From Pseudomonadota bacterium (GTDB taxonomy: Bacteria > Pseudomonadota > Gammaproteobacteria > Burkholderiales > SG8-39): a DNA stretch of 64,000 nt. The stretch spans positions 62,001 to 126,000 of the forward strand of contig CANGMI010000008.1 of assembly GCA_947455195.1 (NCBI GenBank), given 5' to 3'. The notes under the pieces were generated by a model that searched no databases, was not told the origin of the DNA, and saw only the letters and a list, made by a program, of their open reading frames with translations. Of this stretch, positions 1 through 9,032 are shown piece after piece (position 1 is the first letter of the stretch; each line of letters opens with the position of its first letter). Made by a program: the position numbers and the translations under genes.

Positions 1-550
1 TGTAGGTCGAGGGCAGCGTTGCGTCGAACTTCGTCGGGTCGAGTGCCGGCTTGGTGGAGTCGAGATTGGCCGTCACCCCGACGGTCGACGTCGGTTGGGG
101 CGAGATATCGGATGAACTGATCAGGATCGGCTGCGCGCTCGAGGACGCCTGCACCGTGGCGGTTCCGTCGACACCGTAACCCTCCAGCCGATCGCCGGCC
201 GCGTTGGCCAGATAACCGTTCGCGTCGATCTGGAACTGACCATCGCGGGAAAAGACCGTCTGGCCCTCGCGTTCCAACTGAAAGAAGCCGGTGCCATTGA
301 TCGCGCAATCGAGCGGATTGTTGGTAACCGACAGTCCACCCTGGCTGTAGTCGGTGGCGATGGCGCCCACGGACACGCCGATGCCCGCATCGGTCGATGT
401 CGAACCCGACACCGAGGCGGCGAAGACATCGACGAACTGTGCAGCGGATGACTTGAATCCGACGGTGCTCGAGTTGGCGACGTTGTTGCCGATGATCTCG
501 AGGTTCTTCGATGCGGCGTTCAGTCCGCTGATGGCCTGCTGGAAGCTCAC
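1..550 (-). CDS. flgE: Flagellar hook protein FlgE (N-terminal part, cut by window edge)
   Basis: Subunit of the flagellar hook, exported by the flagellar type III system and polymerised on the rod under the FlgD cap. The visible 183 residues begin SFQQAISGLNAA and carry the rod/hook N-terminal motif NNVANSSTVGFKSS, followed by the DYSQGG and GTGFFQL signatures shared by hook and rod proteins. The start is a GTG at 550 preceded by GGAGATCT. The C-terminal half lies outside the window to the left. It follows flgB, flgC and flgD on the same strand, in the usual order. Confidence 0.95.
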   Translation of the reverse strand, partial: MSFQQAISGLNAASKNLEIIGNNVANSSTVGFKSSAAQFVDVFAASVSGSTSTDAGIGVSVGAIATDYSQGGLSVTNNPLDCAINGTGFFQLEREGQTVFSRDGQFQIDANGYLANAAGDRLEGYGVDGTATVQASSSAQPILISSSDISPQPTSTVGVTANLDSTKPALDPTKFDATLPSTY

Positions 551-649
551 GGTAGATCTCCTGTCACGGGCGCCGGCGGTGTCCGGCGAGAGGGCTTGTT
601 GAAGGTTCCGGACATGCACGGAACCAGTCGGTCTTTTCGATGGGCGGGA

Positions 650-1351
650 CTACATCAATTGCACGACAGCGGAGAGGGCCTTGACGCCCAGGGTGCCCAG
701 ATTGATCTGTGGCTGGCCGTTGGCGTTCTGCTGCACGCCTTGCACCACCCCGGCGGCGAGCGGTGTCACCTCGACCGCCTGACCGCCCGAGCTTGCGTTG
801 ACGCTGAACGTGTACTGGCCGGGGCGCGCCTGGGTGCCATCGGTCTGCGCACCGTTCCACGCAAACACGGACAGTCCGGCCTGCGTGCCGGTCAGGGGCA
901 GTTGCGCGACCACGAGGCCACTCGCGTTTCGGATGGTGATCGCGCCACCATCCACATTGGAAGGCAGCTGATAGCCACCGCCAGTCGGCGTGCCATCGCT
1001 GAAGTCGAGCGATGACCCATTCACCAATGCGGTATGACCGACGAGGTTGGTCGAGTCGAGAGTCTGCAACGCACCCATCTGACCGAGCAGCGAGGTGATG
1101 CTCGTGTTGAGGTTCTGGATGCCCTGAACCGAACTGATCTGAGCCAGCTGCGAGGTCATCTGGGATGAATCCATCGGATTCATCGGGTCCTGATTCTTCA
1201 TCTGGGCAACGAGCAGCGTCAGGAACTGGTTCTGGATCTGCGCCGCGTTGCCAGTGCCCGCGGCGTTGCCCGACGATGCGCTCGCAACCGCGGCACCGGC
1301 CGCCGTCGCAAGATGGCTGCTGCCAGCAGGTGTGAGGGTACTGATGCTCAT
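650..1351 (-). CDS. flgD: Flagellar hook capping protein FlgD
   Basis: Scaffold that caps the growing hook and is needed for FlgE assembly. 233 residues. The conserved FlgD block FLTLLVAQMKNQDPMNP lies near residues 43-60, followed by the SSQMTSQLAQISSVQGI segment. The C-terminal half holds the FLG_D/tudor-type beta region, with FAWNGAQTDGTQARPGQY near its centre. An upstream in-frame ATG (1366) exists, but the ATG at 1351 has GGAG nine bases before it and gives the usual MSIST N-terminus. It lies between flgC and flgE in one operon. Confidence 0.95.
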   Translation of the reverse strand: MSISTLTPAGSSHLATAAGAAVASASSGNAAGTGNAAQIQNQFLTLLVAQMKNQDPMNPMDSSQMTSQLAQISSVQGIQNLNTSITSLLGQMGALQTLDSTNLVGHTALVNGSSLDFSDGTPTGGGYQLPSNVDGGAITIRNASGLVVAQLPLTGTQAGLSVFAWNGAQTDGTQARPGQYTFSVNASSGGQAVEVTPLAAGVVQGVQQNANGQPQINLGTLGVKALSAVVQLM

Positions 1352-1418
1352 GAGAGACTGCTCCATGCAGGTTGTGTCAGCCGTGGGCTGACAGGAAACA
1401 TCGAGGAGATGCCCGCGC

Positions 1419-1919
1419 TCATGACGTGATCTGGAGCGTGTGCATCATCAGGGTCTTGGCCGTGTTCATGACCTCGGCATTGGCCTGATAGGAGCGAGAG
1501 GCGGAGATCATGTTGACCATCTCCTCGACGACGTTGACGTTGGGCTGGGTCACATAACCTTCGCCATCGGCCATCGGGTGCTTCGGGTCATGGATGCGCT
1601 TCGCCGGTGCACTGCTCTCGACCACACCGCTCACCTTCACGCCAATGCCGCTGCCGCCACTCGAGACGCTGTAGCCACTGCCCTGACCTGCCGTCGCGGC
1701 CAGAAGCGGGGATACCGGTGCAGCAGGGCCGGCGCCGGCCGCGCCGGCCCCACCAGCCATCTGCGCCGCTTCGAACACCACCTGGCGCGCCTTGTAAGCC
1801 TTGCCATCGGGCCCCGCCACCGAGTCGGCGTTGGCGAGATTGCTGGCAACCACGTTGAGCCGCTGGCTCTGAGCCACCATGCCCGACCCGGCGACATCGA
1901 AGATTCTGAAAAGCGACAT
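1419..1919 (-). CDS. flgC: Flagellar proximal rod protein FlgC
   Basis: Rod subunit of the basal body, in the periplasm. 166 residues. The N-terminus has the rod motif [16 protein letters not shown]. The C-terminus has [20 protein letters not shown] followed by the helical end typical of FlgC. The protein is about 25-30 residues longer than most FlgC because of an Ala/Gly-rich insert around residues 60-90. The start at 1919 is preceded by GGGAG seven bases upstream; the in-frame ATG at 1937 is less likely. flgB ends 14 bases upstream. Confidence 0.95.
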   Translation of the reverse strand: MSLFRIFDVAGSGMVAQSQRLNVVASNLANADSVAGPDGKAYKARQVVFEAAQMAGGAGAAGAGPAAPVSPLLAATAGQGSGYSVSSGGSGIGVKVSGVVESSAPAKRIHDPKHPMADGEGYVTQPNVNVVEEMVNMISASRSYQANAEVMNTAKTLMMHTLQITS

Positions 1920-1933
1920 GTCGACGCTCCCGC

Positions 1934-2383
1934 TCAACCGTTGCCGCCGCTTTGCATCGCGGCCTGCAGGGTCTTCACATCGTTGGAAACGAAACGCAGA
2001 GTCGCCTCGTAACGAATGGCGTTCTCGGCAAACTGTGCACGTTCCAGATCGAGGTCGACCGTGTTGCTGTCAATGGCCGCCTGCCCGGGCGTGCGCCAGG
2101 TGATGTGGGTACCGACGGCGGCCGCCGGCCCCCCGATATGACCCGGCTGCGTGGGGACGGGTGCAAGGTTCACGCCGCCAGCCCGTTCGGTGGCGAGGGC
2201 GGCGCCTGCACCTGCGGCGGTACTCGCCTGCCGACCCAGGGCAGCTGCAAAATCGAAATCGACGGCGCGATAGCCCGGCGTATCGGCGTTGACGATATTG
2301 CCGGCAAGCACCTGCTGTCGCGCAGCGCGCAGCTTGAGTGCCTGTGACTGGAAATCAAGTGACTGGATGATGGGGCCGAGCAT
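1934..2383 (-). CDS. flgB: Flagellar proximal rod protein FlgB
   Basis: Proximal rod protein, 149 residues. The N-terminal helix ([19 protein letters not shown]) leads into the rod signature [19 protein letters not shown]. The ATG at 2383 has a strong GGAG six bases upstream, so the in-frame ATG at 2407 is not preferred. It is the first gene of the flgBCDE operon and is divergent from flgA. The 178 bases between the two starts should hold both promoters, but I could not identify a convincing sigma-28 or sigma-54 site there. Confidence 0.95.
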   Translation of the reverse strand: MLGPIIQSLDFQSQALKLRAARQQVLAGNIVNADTPGYRAVDFDFAAALGRQASTAAGAGAALATERAGGVNLAPVPTQPGHIGGPAAAVGTHITWRTPGQAAIDSNTVDLDLERAQFAENAIRYEATLRFVSNDVKTLQAAMQSGGNG

Positions 2384-2561
2384 CGCTTTCTCCTCTGCAC
2401 TGACCACGCCACGAGCGCCGGTCGATGAAAGAATTATCCGGAGGCCCCGGCGGGCCGATGCCTTGATAAGAGACCCTCAACAGGCCTTGTTCGCCGCTTT
2501 GACAGGCGATGCACGCACTACGCTGTCAGGCATTCGACACCCTGATGATGAAGAGCCACGC

Positions 2562-3389
2562 GTGAACTCAGCCAACCATTGCCTCAGCCCGGATCCCGCG
2601 CCTGCGAGGCGCACTTGCCGACAGCTCGACGGGCTGCGCGCGCTGGCGGACCTGGTCAGGTCACCACACGCAATGGCGCTGGCATGGATGCTTGGAGTGG
2701 CATTGGGCCTGGAAGCGACCCCGGTACGGGCGATCGCAGGCGCTGAAGAAGGAGAGGTAACCCAGGCCAGCCAGGTCATTCGCACGGCGCGCGAGTTCGC
2801 CGAAGTCGAAGGCGCACAGACAGCCGCCGCCGTCGGTGGCCGTCTCGAGATCGAACCCGGAACGCTCGACAACCGGATTCGACTGGCACCTTGTCAGCAG
2901 ACCGAGGCCTTTCTGGCGCCCAATACGCGCATCTGGGGCCGCACGCGTATCGGCGTACGGTGCAAGGAGGGGGCCCGCTGGACGGTGTTCGTGCCGGTCG
3001 AGGCCCGCATCTTCAGCCATGTGGCCGTGAGCGCTCGTGCGATCACGAGCGGACAGACACTGGGCCCCGAAGACATTCGCATCGCCGAGGTCGACATCAC
3101 CCGGGAAGCCCAGGGTGTGTCGGCCGACGGACGCGAACTGCTCGGTCGGGTCGCCACACGTACCCTGATGCCAGGCACCCCCTTGCAGCCAGGCCTCGCT
3201 CGGGCTCGCACTGTTCTCCAGCAGGGCGACCTCGTCAAGCTGGTCTACCTGGGTCGCGGCTTCACGGTAGAAGGCGAAGGGCGGGCGGTGGCTGCCGCCG
3301 CAGATGGGGAGCCGGTCCGCGTGCAGGTCGAATCCGGACGGGTGATTGCCGGCACGGCACGCGATGGCCGACGTGTCGAGATACGCTGA
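2562..3389 (+). CDS. flgA: P-ring assembly chaperone FlgA
   Basis: Periplasmic chaperone for the P-ring protein FlgI. The C-terminal two thirds match the SAF-type FlgA domain: RTRIGVRC, then WTVFVPVEARIFSHV, ARAITSGQTLGPEDI and, near the end, VKLVYLGRGFTVEGEGRA. A hydrophobic signal-like segment (MALAWMLGVALGLEA) starts at the ATG at 2673. Two starts are possible: GTG at 2562 (275 residues, weak ribosome site) or ATG at 2673 (238 residues, closer to the usual FlgA length, with the signal peptide at the N-terminus). The family call is firm; the start is not. Confidence 0.88.
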   Translation: MNSANHCLSPDPAPARRTCRQLDGLRALADLVRSPHAMALAWMLGVALGLEATPVRAIAGAEEGEVTQASQVIRTAREFAEVEGAQTAAAVGGRLEIEPGTLDNRIRLAPCQQTEAFLAPNTRIWGRTRIGVRCKEGARWTVFVPVEARIFSHVAVSARAITSGQTLGPEDIRIAEVDITREAQGVSADGRELLGRVATRTLMPGTPLQPGLARARTVLQQGDLVKLVYLGRGFTVEGEGRAVAAAADGEPVRVQVESGRVIAGTARDGRRVEIR

Positions 3390-3476
3390 AGAAATGGCCG
3401 TGGATGCCGTTGATGCTCGGGCTGGACGCTCGAGATTCTCACGCGAGGACGCGATGAAAATGCCCACAAATACCGC

Positions 3477-3503
3477 TCAAGTTCCACCACAACCTGCCGT
3501 TAG
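3477..3503 (+). promoter_or_regulatory. Candidate sigma-28 (FliA) promoter for flgMN
   Basis: TCAAGTTC at 3477-3484, 11 bases, then GCCGTTAG at 3496-3503. This fits the sigma-28 pattern TAAAGTTT-N11-GCCGATAA and repeats the -35 box seen before fliC. The site is about 64 bases upstream of the flgM start, as expected for a late-class flgM promoter. Confidence 0.7.
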
Positions 3504-3566
3504 AGCAGATGGACGTCGAGGCAACCGCTTCGACCCGACCGAATGCCGCATGACCGGAGAGTTAAC

Positions 3567-3890
3567 GTGAAGATCGGACCCAGCATCGACCCGGGACGGC
3601 CTGGTGGCGCCGGCAGCACCGCGAGCGCCCGTGCCGATTCGAAGCAAGCTGCGGCAGCCCCTGCCCATGCCCCCTCGACCGCCAGCACCGTGCAATTGTC
3701 GGAGGTATCCGCACGCCTCGGCGGGGTTGACGCACTCGCAGCAACTGCCGCCCCCTTTGACGGGTCGAGAGTCGAGGACATCAAGGCAGCCATCAGCAGT
3801 GGCAAGTTCAAGGTGAATTCGGGCGTGGTCGCCGATCGTCTGATCGCGAGCGTGCAGGCCATGCTGACGCAAGCGGGGCGACGCGCATGA
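3567..3890 (+). CDS. flgM: Anti-sigma-28 factor FlgM
   Basis: Binds FliA and blocks late flagellar transcription until the hook is finished and FlgM is exported. 107 residues. The N-terminal half is Ala/Pro/Ser-rich and probably disordered. The C-terminal sigma-binding part has VEDIKAAISSGKFKVNSGVV followed by ADRLI, the standard FlgM signature. The start is a GTG with GGAGAG five bases before it. It overlaps flgN in an ATGA junction, so the two are translationally coupled. Confidence 0.93.
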   Translation: MKIGPSIDPGRPGGAGSTASARADSKQAAAAPAHAPSTASTVQLSEVSARLGGVDALAATAAPFDGSRVEDIKAAISSGKFKVNSGVVADRLIASVQAMLTQAGRRA

Positions 3891-4342
3891 GCCTGCGTGA
3901 AGCCATGGAAGCGCAACTGGCAGCCCTGGAGTCGCTTGACGCCCTCATCCTGCAGGAGCGAGCGCTGCTCCTTGCACCCCATCCGGGTGATATCGTCGAA
4001 GTGCTCGCCCACAAGGACGCGGCCCTCGAGAAGGTCGGCCGCGCCGCGCGCGCGCTGACCCAGTCACTGGCAAGTGCGGGCTTGCCCGCATCGCATGACG
4101 CGGTGAGGGCGGCCATCGGGCACGAGCCGCAGCTTCTCGATCTGTGGACACGCGTACGACGCCTGATGGATCTGGCCCGCGAGCGCAACAGTCTGAACGG
4201 GCAACTGATCTCGCAACGCCTGCAGTTCACGACGGCACGCCTCGATGCCTTGCGCGGCGCGGCGATGCGTACTGGCGTTTACGACCAGAGCGGCCGCTCC
4301 GGTGAAGCGCAGCCCACCGGTCGCATGATCGCAGCGGCCTGA
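3887..4342 (+). CDS. flgN: Flagellar export chaperone FlgN
   Basis: Cytoplasmic chaperone for the hook-filament junction proteins FlgK and FlgL. 151 residues, almost entirely helical by composition, with LAALESLDALILQERALLL at the N-terminus and VRRLMDLARERNSLNGQLI in the middle, as in the FlgN family. The start codon overlaps the flgM stop. The gene runs convergently towards the glycosyltransferase at 4396. Confidence 0.9.
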   Translation: MSLREAMEAQLAALESLDALILQERALLLAPHPGDIVEVLAHKDAALEKVGRAARALTQSLASAGLPASHDAVRAAIGHEPQLLDLWTRVRRLMDLARERNSLNGQLISQRLQFTTARLDALRGAAMRTGVYDQSGRSGEAQPTGRMIAAA

Positions 4343-4351
4343 GGCACTCGG

Positions 4352-4379
4352 TTCGGACCTGCCGACGTGCAGATCCGGA
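4352..4379. terminator. Possible bidirectional hairpin between convergent genes
   Basis: TTCGGACCTGC (4352-4362) pairs imperfectly (one G-U pair, one mismatch) with GCAGATCCGGA (4369-4379) around a six-base loop. It sits between the 3' ends of flgN and the glycosyltransferase gene. There is no T-run on either side, so termination activity is a guess from position. Confidence 0.35.
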
Positions 4380-4395
4380 CGCAGATGCATGAGCA

Positions 4396-5475
4396 TCAGA
4401 GCGTGCGCCAGAACTCGCGATAACGCACCGCAACAGGGGCGTTTGAAATGGCCATCACCTCCGCGACCGAATCAAGCATCGCCATGCTGTCGATGCGGCG
4501 CTCGCGAATCAGGCTGCGGCGCAGTGCGGTCGCGCGGTCTGCGGTACGGCCCGACAAGCCTGCCGAGCGATCGATAGCGCGAAACGCAGCAAAATGCTTC
4601 AGGAACCAGGCGGCCGCGCACGACTCGAGATCCTGGCCAGTCAACGAGCGAGCGAGGCGCGACCGCAGGAGCATGAAGCCCTCCATGGCGATGAGCAGAA
4701 AGTGGAGGATGTCCATCCCGGTGTCGAAACCCGCAACTTCGTAATACAGACGATCCTGCTTCATGGCCGTGCCCGGATTGTCCCAATGATCCATGCAATA
4801 TCCGTGGAAGACCTGGTCAACCTGGACGACATCGCCGGCGAGCAGGTAGAAGAGACTGGCCGTCTGGTCAACGAAAGACAGCTGACAGGGAAGCGATGTC
4901 ATGAAGTCGACGACCTGATCGGCCAGCCTTCCAGACAAGGCCGAGTAGAACAGCTTGGGTACGTCACTGGATGTGGCCGTGAATCGGGTCAGTCGTTCCT
5001 GAAGACTGCACCCGGCGAGCGGCGGATATCGGAATACGCGAGATGCTCGGCTGTCCTCGATGAAATAAGCCCCGAAGGCCACCAGACGCGCACCCTGCAC
5101 CAGCGGAACATGCCCCGACAGCGCTCGGGACAGCGCATCGAGCCCGTGTGGAAACAGGCGATCATCGTCGCTGCACCAGAGCCGGACGTCTCCGGTTGCC
5201 AGACGCATGGCCTCGATGAAGTTGGTGACCGCATCGCAAGACGCCACACAGTGCAGACGGAGCGCGGGGCCGGCAGCGCGCTCGAGTATCTCGCGCTTGC
5301 GCGGGTCGTTGCTGTTGTCGCGGACAACGAGTTCGAACCGTGCCGGGTCGTAATCGGACCACTCGAGCAGGCGTCCGATCGTGGCTGCGGCTGTACGGTT
5401 GGACGGGACGACAAGCGATATGCGCGGTGCGGACATCCGGATATTGTGCTGGACCGCCCGACACCTGTCCATCAT
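4396..5475 (-). CDS. GT-A-type glycosyltransferase (family 2-like)
   Basis: 359 residues. The N-terminal third has a GT-A fold pattern: ISLVVPSNRTAAATIGRLL, FELVVRDNSNDPRK and the metal/nucleotide-sugar motif CSDDDRLFP. The rest is helical and not recognised. It probably transfers a sugar from a nucleotide donor; the acceptor is unknown. It lies directly downstream of fliA on the same strand, which suggests a role in flagellin or surface glycosylation. The ATG at 5475 has GAGG seven bases upstream; the ATG at 5436 (MSAPRIS) would also keep the whole domain. Confidence 0.75.
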   Translation of the reverse strand: MMDRCRAVQHNIRMSAPRISLVVPSNRTAAATIGRLLEWSDYDPARFELVVRDNSNDPRKREILERAAGPALRLHCVASCDAVTNFIEAMRLATGDVRLWCSDDDRLFPHGLDALSRALSGHVPLVQGARLVAFGAYFIEDSRASRVFRYPPLAGCSLQERLTRFTATSSDVPKLFYSALSGRLADQVVDFMTSLPCQLSFVDQTASLFYLLAGDVVQVDQVFHGYCMDHWDNPGTAMKQDRLYYEVAGFDTGMDILHFLLIAMEGFMLLRSRLARSLTGQDLESCAAAWFLKHFAAFRAIDRSAGLSGRTADRATALRRSLIRERRIDSMAMLDSVAEVMAISNAPVAVRYREFWRTL

Positions 5476-5552
5476 CCGACGACCTCGGAAATGTGCCGTC
5501 CTTCCCCGCAGTCAATCCGCCGGCACCGAGCGAACCTTGTACCGACGCCCGC

Positions 5553-6290
5553 TCAGCGCGCTTTTTCCATCGCCACCCACTCGCGCAATCGATTGCGTAG
5601 TCGCGACACGGTCTGGCTGTGCAACTGACAGACGCGTGACTCGGTGACACCCAGCACCGCAGCAATTTCACGAAAGTTCATTTCCTGCTCGTAGTACAGA
5701 CCCATCAGGAGGCTTTCGCGTTCTGGCAGGGCTTCGATCGCCGCAACGAGTGCCTGCCGGAATACGGTGTCCTGCAGTTGTGCAAGCGGGTCGCCCGACG
5801 GATCGATGCAGTGACGATCGAAGAAGCTGCTGCCGCCCTCGCCCCCCTCATCCAGGTCATCGGCGTAGAGAAGCTGCGCACCCCGCGTGTCCTGCAAGAG
5901 TTCCTGATAGGCGCCCAGCGCGATGCCCAGTTCGCGCGCAATCTCCTGCTCGAGCGCCGGGCGCTTCAGCTTCTGCTCGACCCTTGAAATCGCACCCTCT
6001 ATGGCACGCTGACTCTTTCGCACGCTACGCGGCAACCAGTCGTTGGCCCGCAATTCGTCGAGCATGGCACCTCGAATACGCTGCATGGCGTAAGCCTCGA
6101 AATGCGCGCCCTGCCCCTCCTCGAATCGGGCAACCGCGTCCATCAGGCCGATCATGCCGGCCTGAACCATGTCATCAGCCTCCACGCTCGCCGGCAACCG
6201 GGCCAGAAGGTGATGCGCCATGCGCTTCACCAGCGGAGCAAACCGGGTCAGATAGTCATCACGCTCGAGGGTTCCTGCTGCGGTATACAT
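5553..6290 (-). CDS. fliA: Flagellar sigma-28 factor FliA
   Basis: RNA polymerase sigma factor for late flagellar genes. 245 residues. Sigma region 2 is seen at YLTRFAPLVKRMAHHLLARL and DDMVQAGMIGLMDAVARFE. Region 3 is at LPRSVRKSQRAIEGAI. The region 4 helix-turn-helix is at REIAAVLGVTESRVCQLHSQ. The start ATG lies five bases after the flhG stop, with no strong ribosome site, so translation is probably coupled. Its partner FlgM is at 3567, and candidate target promoters are at 3477, 15578 and 19652. Confidence 0.96.
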   Translation of the reverse strand: MYTAAGTLERDDYLTRFAPLVKRMAHHLLARLPASVEADDMVQAGMIGLMDAVARFEEGQGAHFEAYAMQRIRGAMLDELRANDWLPRSVRKSQRAIEGAISRVEQKLKRPALEQEIARELGIALGAYQELLQDTRGAQLLYADDLDEGGEGGSSFFDRHCIDPSGDPLAQLQDTVFRQALVAAIEALPERESLLMGLYYEQEMNFREIAAVLGVTESRVCQLHSQTVSRLRNRLREWVAMEKAR

Positions 6291-6294
6291 GCGA

Positions 6295-7176
6295 TCAGAG
6301 GCTCCGGATGAACGCGGGTTCAGGGTCTGAGCCGCGGGCAAATGCCGACACCGGCGCTCGCGTCCCCGGCGCCGCCAGGCGCCCGATGCCGTCGATCGAT
6401 GCCAGGGTCGACTGCCATCGATGGCACGCCCGTGCCAGGTGCGACCAGTGTGTCGACCGACGAGCGGGGGCAGCGTCAGACGAGTGTGCGTGTCCACCGC
6501 CCGCCGGAGGCAGAAAACCGCCGCGCTCGGGCACCATGCGAAGGAAGCGGGCAGCCGTCGACTCAAGACGTCGGAACGCGGTTTCAGCAACGCTCGGCGC
6601 TGAAACCCCATCGAGTACCACACGAACGCCAGCACCACGAACCGCCAGACTCTTCATCAGCTGGTAGGCACCGGCAAGCCCCGACGGATCGGTCGTGGCG
6701 AACAGAAGAAACTCGCAACCGGCCGCCAGCATTGATGAGAGTGCGAGTGGCTGCGCCGTTGCGAGAAGTACCGCATCGAGCGGCGCTGCGAGCACCTGCA
6801 AGCGAGCAAAGAGCGCGTCGCATCCGCCACCACGAGCATCAACGACCGAGAAGGCCTTGCCCACCGGCATCCAGCGCACGCCGGGAGCCAGTTCGCAGGT
6901 AATCTCATCGACTGAAACGCGGCCAGCGACGAGATCGGATAGATCCCCTCCAGCCGGGCCCGCCCCCGATGACGGGTCGGTCCACGCGTGATCGAGAATG
7001 AGGATGCGCTCGCCCTGCGCCGCCAGCGCAAGCGCCATCTCGATCGGTCGGCGTCCGAGCGATTCTGCACAGACCAGCGGCATCACGCGCGCACCTGTGC
7101 CCGCAAAGAGCCGGCGCAGGCCGCTCGCCTGGTCCGGGGCACCAACCGCCCGCGGCAAGGGCATCGGCTCAGGCAT
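6295..7176 (-). CDS. flhG: FlhG/FleN-like MinD-family protein lacking a P-loop
   Basis: FlhG is a MinD-type ATPase that limits flagellar number with FlhF. The 293-residue product keeps the FlhF-activating N-terminal motif DQASGLRRL and the following beta-helix-beta pattern (ARVMPLV, ALALAAQGERILILD). The deviant Walker A sequence (KGGxGKT) is replaced by CAESLGRRP, and the later conserved Asp motifs are not recognisable. The C-terminal third is Ala/Arg/His-rich. The start ATG overlaps the end of flhF, and fliA follows, so flhF-flhG-fliA form one unit. It is a probable pseudo-ATPase. Confidence 0.8.
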   Translation of the reverse strand: MPEPMPLPRAVGAPDQASGLRRLFAGTGARVMPLVCAESLGRRPIEMALALAAQGERILILDHAWTDPSSGAGPAGGDLSDLVAGRVSVDEITCELAPGVRWMPVGKAFSVVDARGGGCDALFARLQVLAAPLDAVLLATAQPLALSSMLAAGCEFLLFATTDPSGLAGAYQLMKSLAVRGAGVRVVLDGVSAPSVAETAFRRLESTAARFLRMVPERGGFLPPAGGGHAHSSDAAPARRSTHWSHLARACHRWQSTLASIDGIGRLAAPGTRAPVSAFARGSDPEPAFIRSL

Positions 7177-8956
7177 AGGCCACCCCCGCCGCGATCCCCT
7201 CGTCCTTGGCCCAGGCCGCAAACAGCGTCGCCTCCGCGGTGCCAAACCGTTCGGTATGCCGCGACGCGGCGGCGAAGGCAGCGTCGATGAGCGCCTCGCG
7301 CGCCGGGGCGACGAGGTCTTCGGGCACCCGCTGCCCGTTGGCACAGAACAGAAGCGGCAGTCGATGGCGCAGCAGCACATCCAGCCCCGCGCCCAGTTTC
7401 ACCGCCTCGTCGACCTTGCTGAGAATGGCACCTGCCACCTTCGCACCCTCGGGCCGCCTGGCATAGATCGAGATCACATCCTCGAGTGTCTCCAGCTGCG
7501 CGTTGGCAGGCAGTACCACCACCCGGCTCACGCCACACCCATCGAGCATCTGCAACTGTTCGGCCACACGCTCGTCACGTTGCCCCATGCCGATCGTGTC
7601 GACCAGCACCAGTCGCTTGCCCGACAGTTGATGCAGCGTCTCGGCAAGTCCGGCGGCGTCGTGCACGGTATGAACCGGCACACCCAGAATCCGGCCGAAC
7701 ACCCGAAGCTGGTCCTGCGCACCAATCCGGTAACTGTCGGTGGTGATCAGCCCCAGGCTCTGTGCGCCATGCTTCACGACGCAGCGAGCGCCGATCTTCG
7801 CCACGGTGGTGGTCTTGCCCACGCCAGTGGGCCCCGCAAATGCATAGACGCCACCTCGAGCGATGAGCGCTTCCTCACCGTTGAGGCAGTCGAGCCGGGC
7901 CGCAAGCTGGCGCCGTGCCCACGAGCGGGCCGAAGCGCCCACACAGTTGTCTGGCAATGCATTGGACGCTGCGCGGGCGAGCGCGCTGCTGAAACCGGCT
8001 GCCAGCAGATGGCACATGAGATTCACGGCCGCCGGGCGGCGCTTGAGACTCTCCTGCCATGCGAGCGAACTGAAGCGCTGCTCGACCATGCCGCGCAAGG
8101 AACGGATTTCCTCGAGCAACTCGAGTTCCATCGACGGACCGCTTCGCGCGGGCAGCACAGGGTCGGTCTCGATCGAGCGCAGGGCGTCGAGCAGACTCGA
8201 CTCGGTCACGTCACGATGCACGGTGCCTGCCCATCCACCCGCGCTCATACCGGTCGATGCTTCGGTCGATGCGGCCGCCCGCAGTTCTGCTCCCGCCGGC
8301 TGAGGCGCAAACGCGCCGGTCTCGACGGCACGACTGTGACGCCCATCCTCCGTGGCATCGGCAAGCGACTCCGGCCGCGTCGCCTCCTGCGCCGACGGGC
8401 TGTGCGCGGGCGGCGCAAGTGAGGTCTTGGCGATCGGCACCGTGCTCGAAAGGATGCCTGGCAGGGCCGCACCCCTCACCGAGGGCGCATGCATCGTGAC
8501 CGAGATCGGCTGCGACAGCCCCATCGTTTGCGTCAGGCCGATCTGCCGCACACCCCCGGTGGCAGCAATCGCACCGGACGATTGCGACACGCCGGTGGGC
8601 CGCGAAGCGGCCGCGGCCGGTGCACTCCCCGCCACTGACGGGACCTCGATCGGCGGCAAGGCCGAGGGCGATCGTGCGATGCGCTGCTCGACCAGACCGC
8701 TCGGCTCGGGCGCCTGCGCCATCAACTGACGCTCGCTCGCCGCGAGGTAGCCAGGGCGGGCACCGGGACGCACGGCCTCGAGATCGGCCTCGGAGGGCGT
8801 CACCACGGCGCTCAGATTGCGCTCGTCGATCGCGAGGATTTCCACGCCATCCGCGGTCTGTCGATTGGACAGAATCACTGCGTCCTCGCCCAGGAGGGTG
8901 CGCACTCGGGCGAGCGCATCACGCATGGTCGCTGCAACTATCTTCTGGATCTTCAT
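7169..8956 (-). CDS. flhF: Flagellar SRP-type GTPase FlhF
   Basis: Signal-recognition-particle-like GTPase that marks the site of flagellar assembly at the membrane. 595 residues. The N-terminus (MKIQKIVAATMRDALARVR) matches the FlhF B-domain. A long Ala/Pro/Ser-rich linker follows. The C-terminal NG domain has the P-loop GPTGVGKTTTVAKIG near residue 375, TTDSYRIGAQDQLRVFG and LVLVDTIGMGQRD. The start at 8956 is preceded by GGTGAG. It lies between flhA and flhG, as in other proteobacteria. Confidence 0.96.
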   Translation of the reverse strand: MKIQKIVAATMRDALARVRTLLGEDAVILSNRQTADGVEILAIDERNLSAVVTPSEADLEAVRPGARPGYLAASERQLMAQAPEPSGLVEQRIARSPSALPPIEVPSVAGSAPAAAASRPTGVSQSSGAIAATGGVRQIGLTQTMGLSQPISVTMHAPSVRGAALPGILSSTVPIAKTSLAPPAHSPSAQEATRPESLADATEDGRHSRAVETGAFAPQPAGAELRAAASTEASTGMSAGGWAGTVHRDVTESSLLDALRSIETDPVLPARSGPSMELELLEEIRSLRGMVEQRFSSLAWQESLKRRPAAVNLMCHLLAAGFSSALARAASNALPDNCVGASARSWARRQLAARLDCLNGEEALIARGGVYAFAGPTGVGKTTTVAKIGARCVVKHGAQSLGLITTDSYRIGAQDQLRVFGRILGVPVHTVHDAAGLAETLHQLSGKRLVLVDTIGMGQRDERVAEQLQMLDGCGVSRVVVLPANAQLETLEDVISIYARRPEGAKVAGAILSKVDEAVKLGAGLDVLLRHRLPLLFCANGQRVPEDLVAPAREALIDAAFAAASRHTERFGTAEATLFAAWAKDEGIAAGVAYA

Positions 8957-9032
8957 CGGACTCACCGGTTGGTCTTCATGAAAGGTGGGGAAAGGCAATA
9001 TCGGTCATGGGTGGTGCGGCGCCCGGTCGGCC

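Noticed and set aside
2384-2561. Sigma-28 promoter between flgB and flgA (GCCGATGC at about 2456)
   Set aside because: No TCAAG or TAAA box lies at the right distance on either strand.
8957-9032. ACCGATAT before flhF as a sigma-28 -10
   Set aside because: The sequence at the -35 position is GC-rich and unlike the other three sites.
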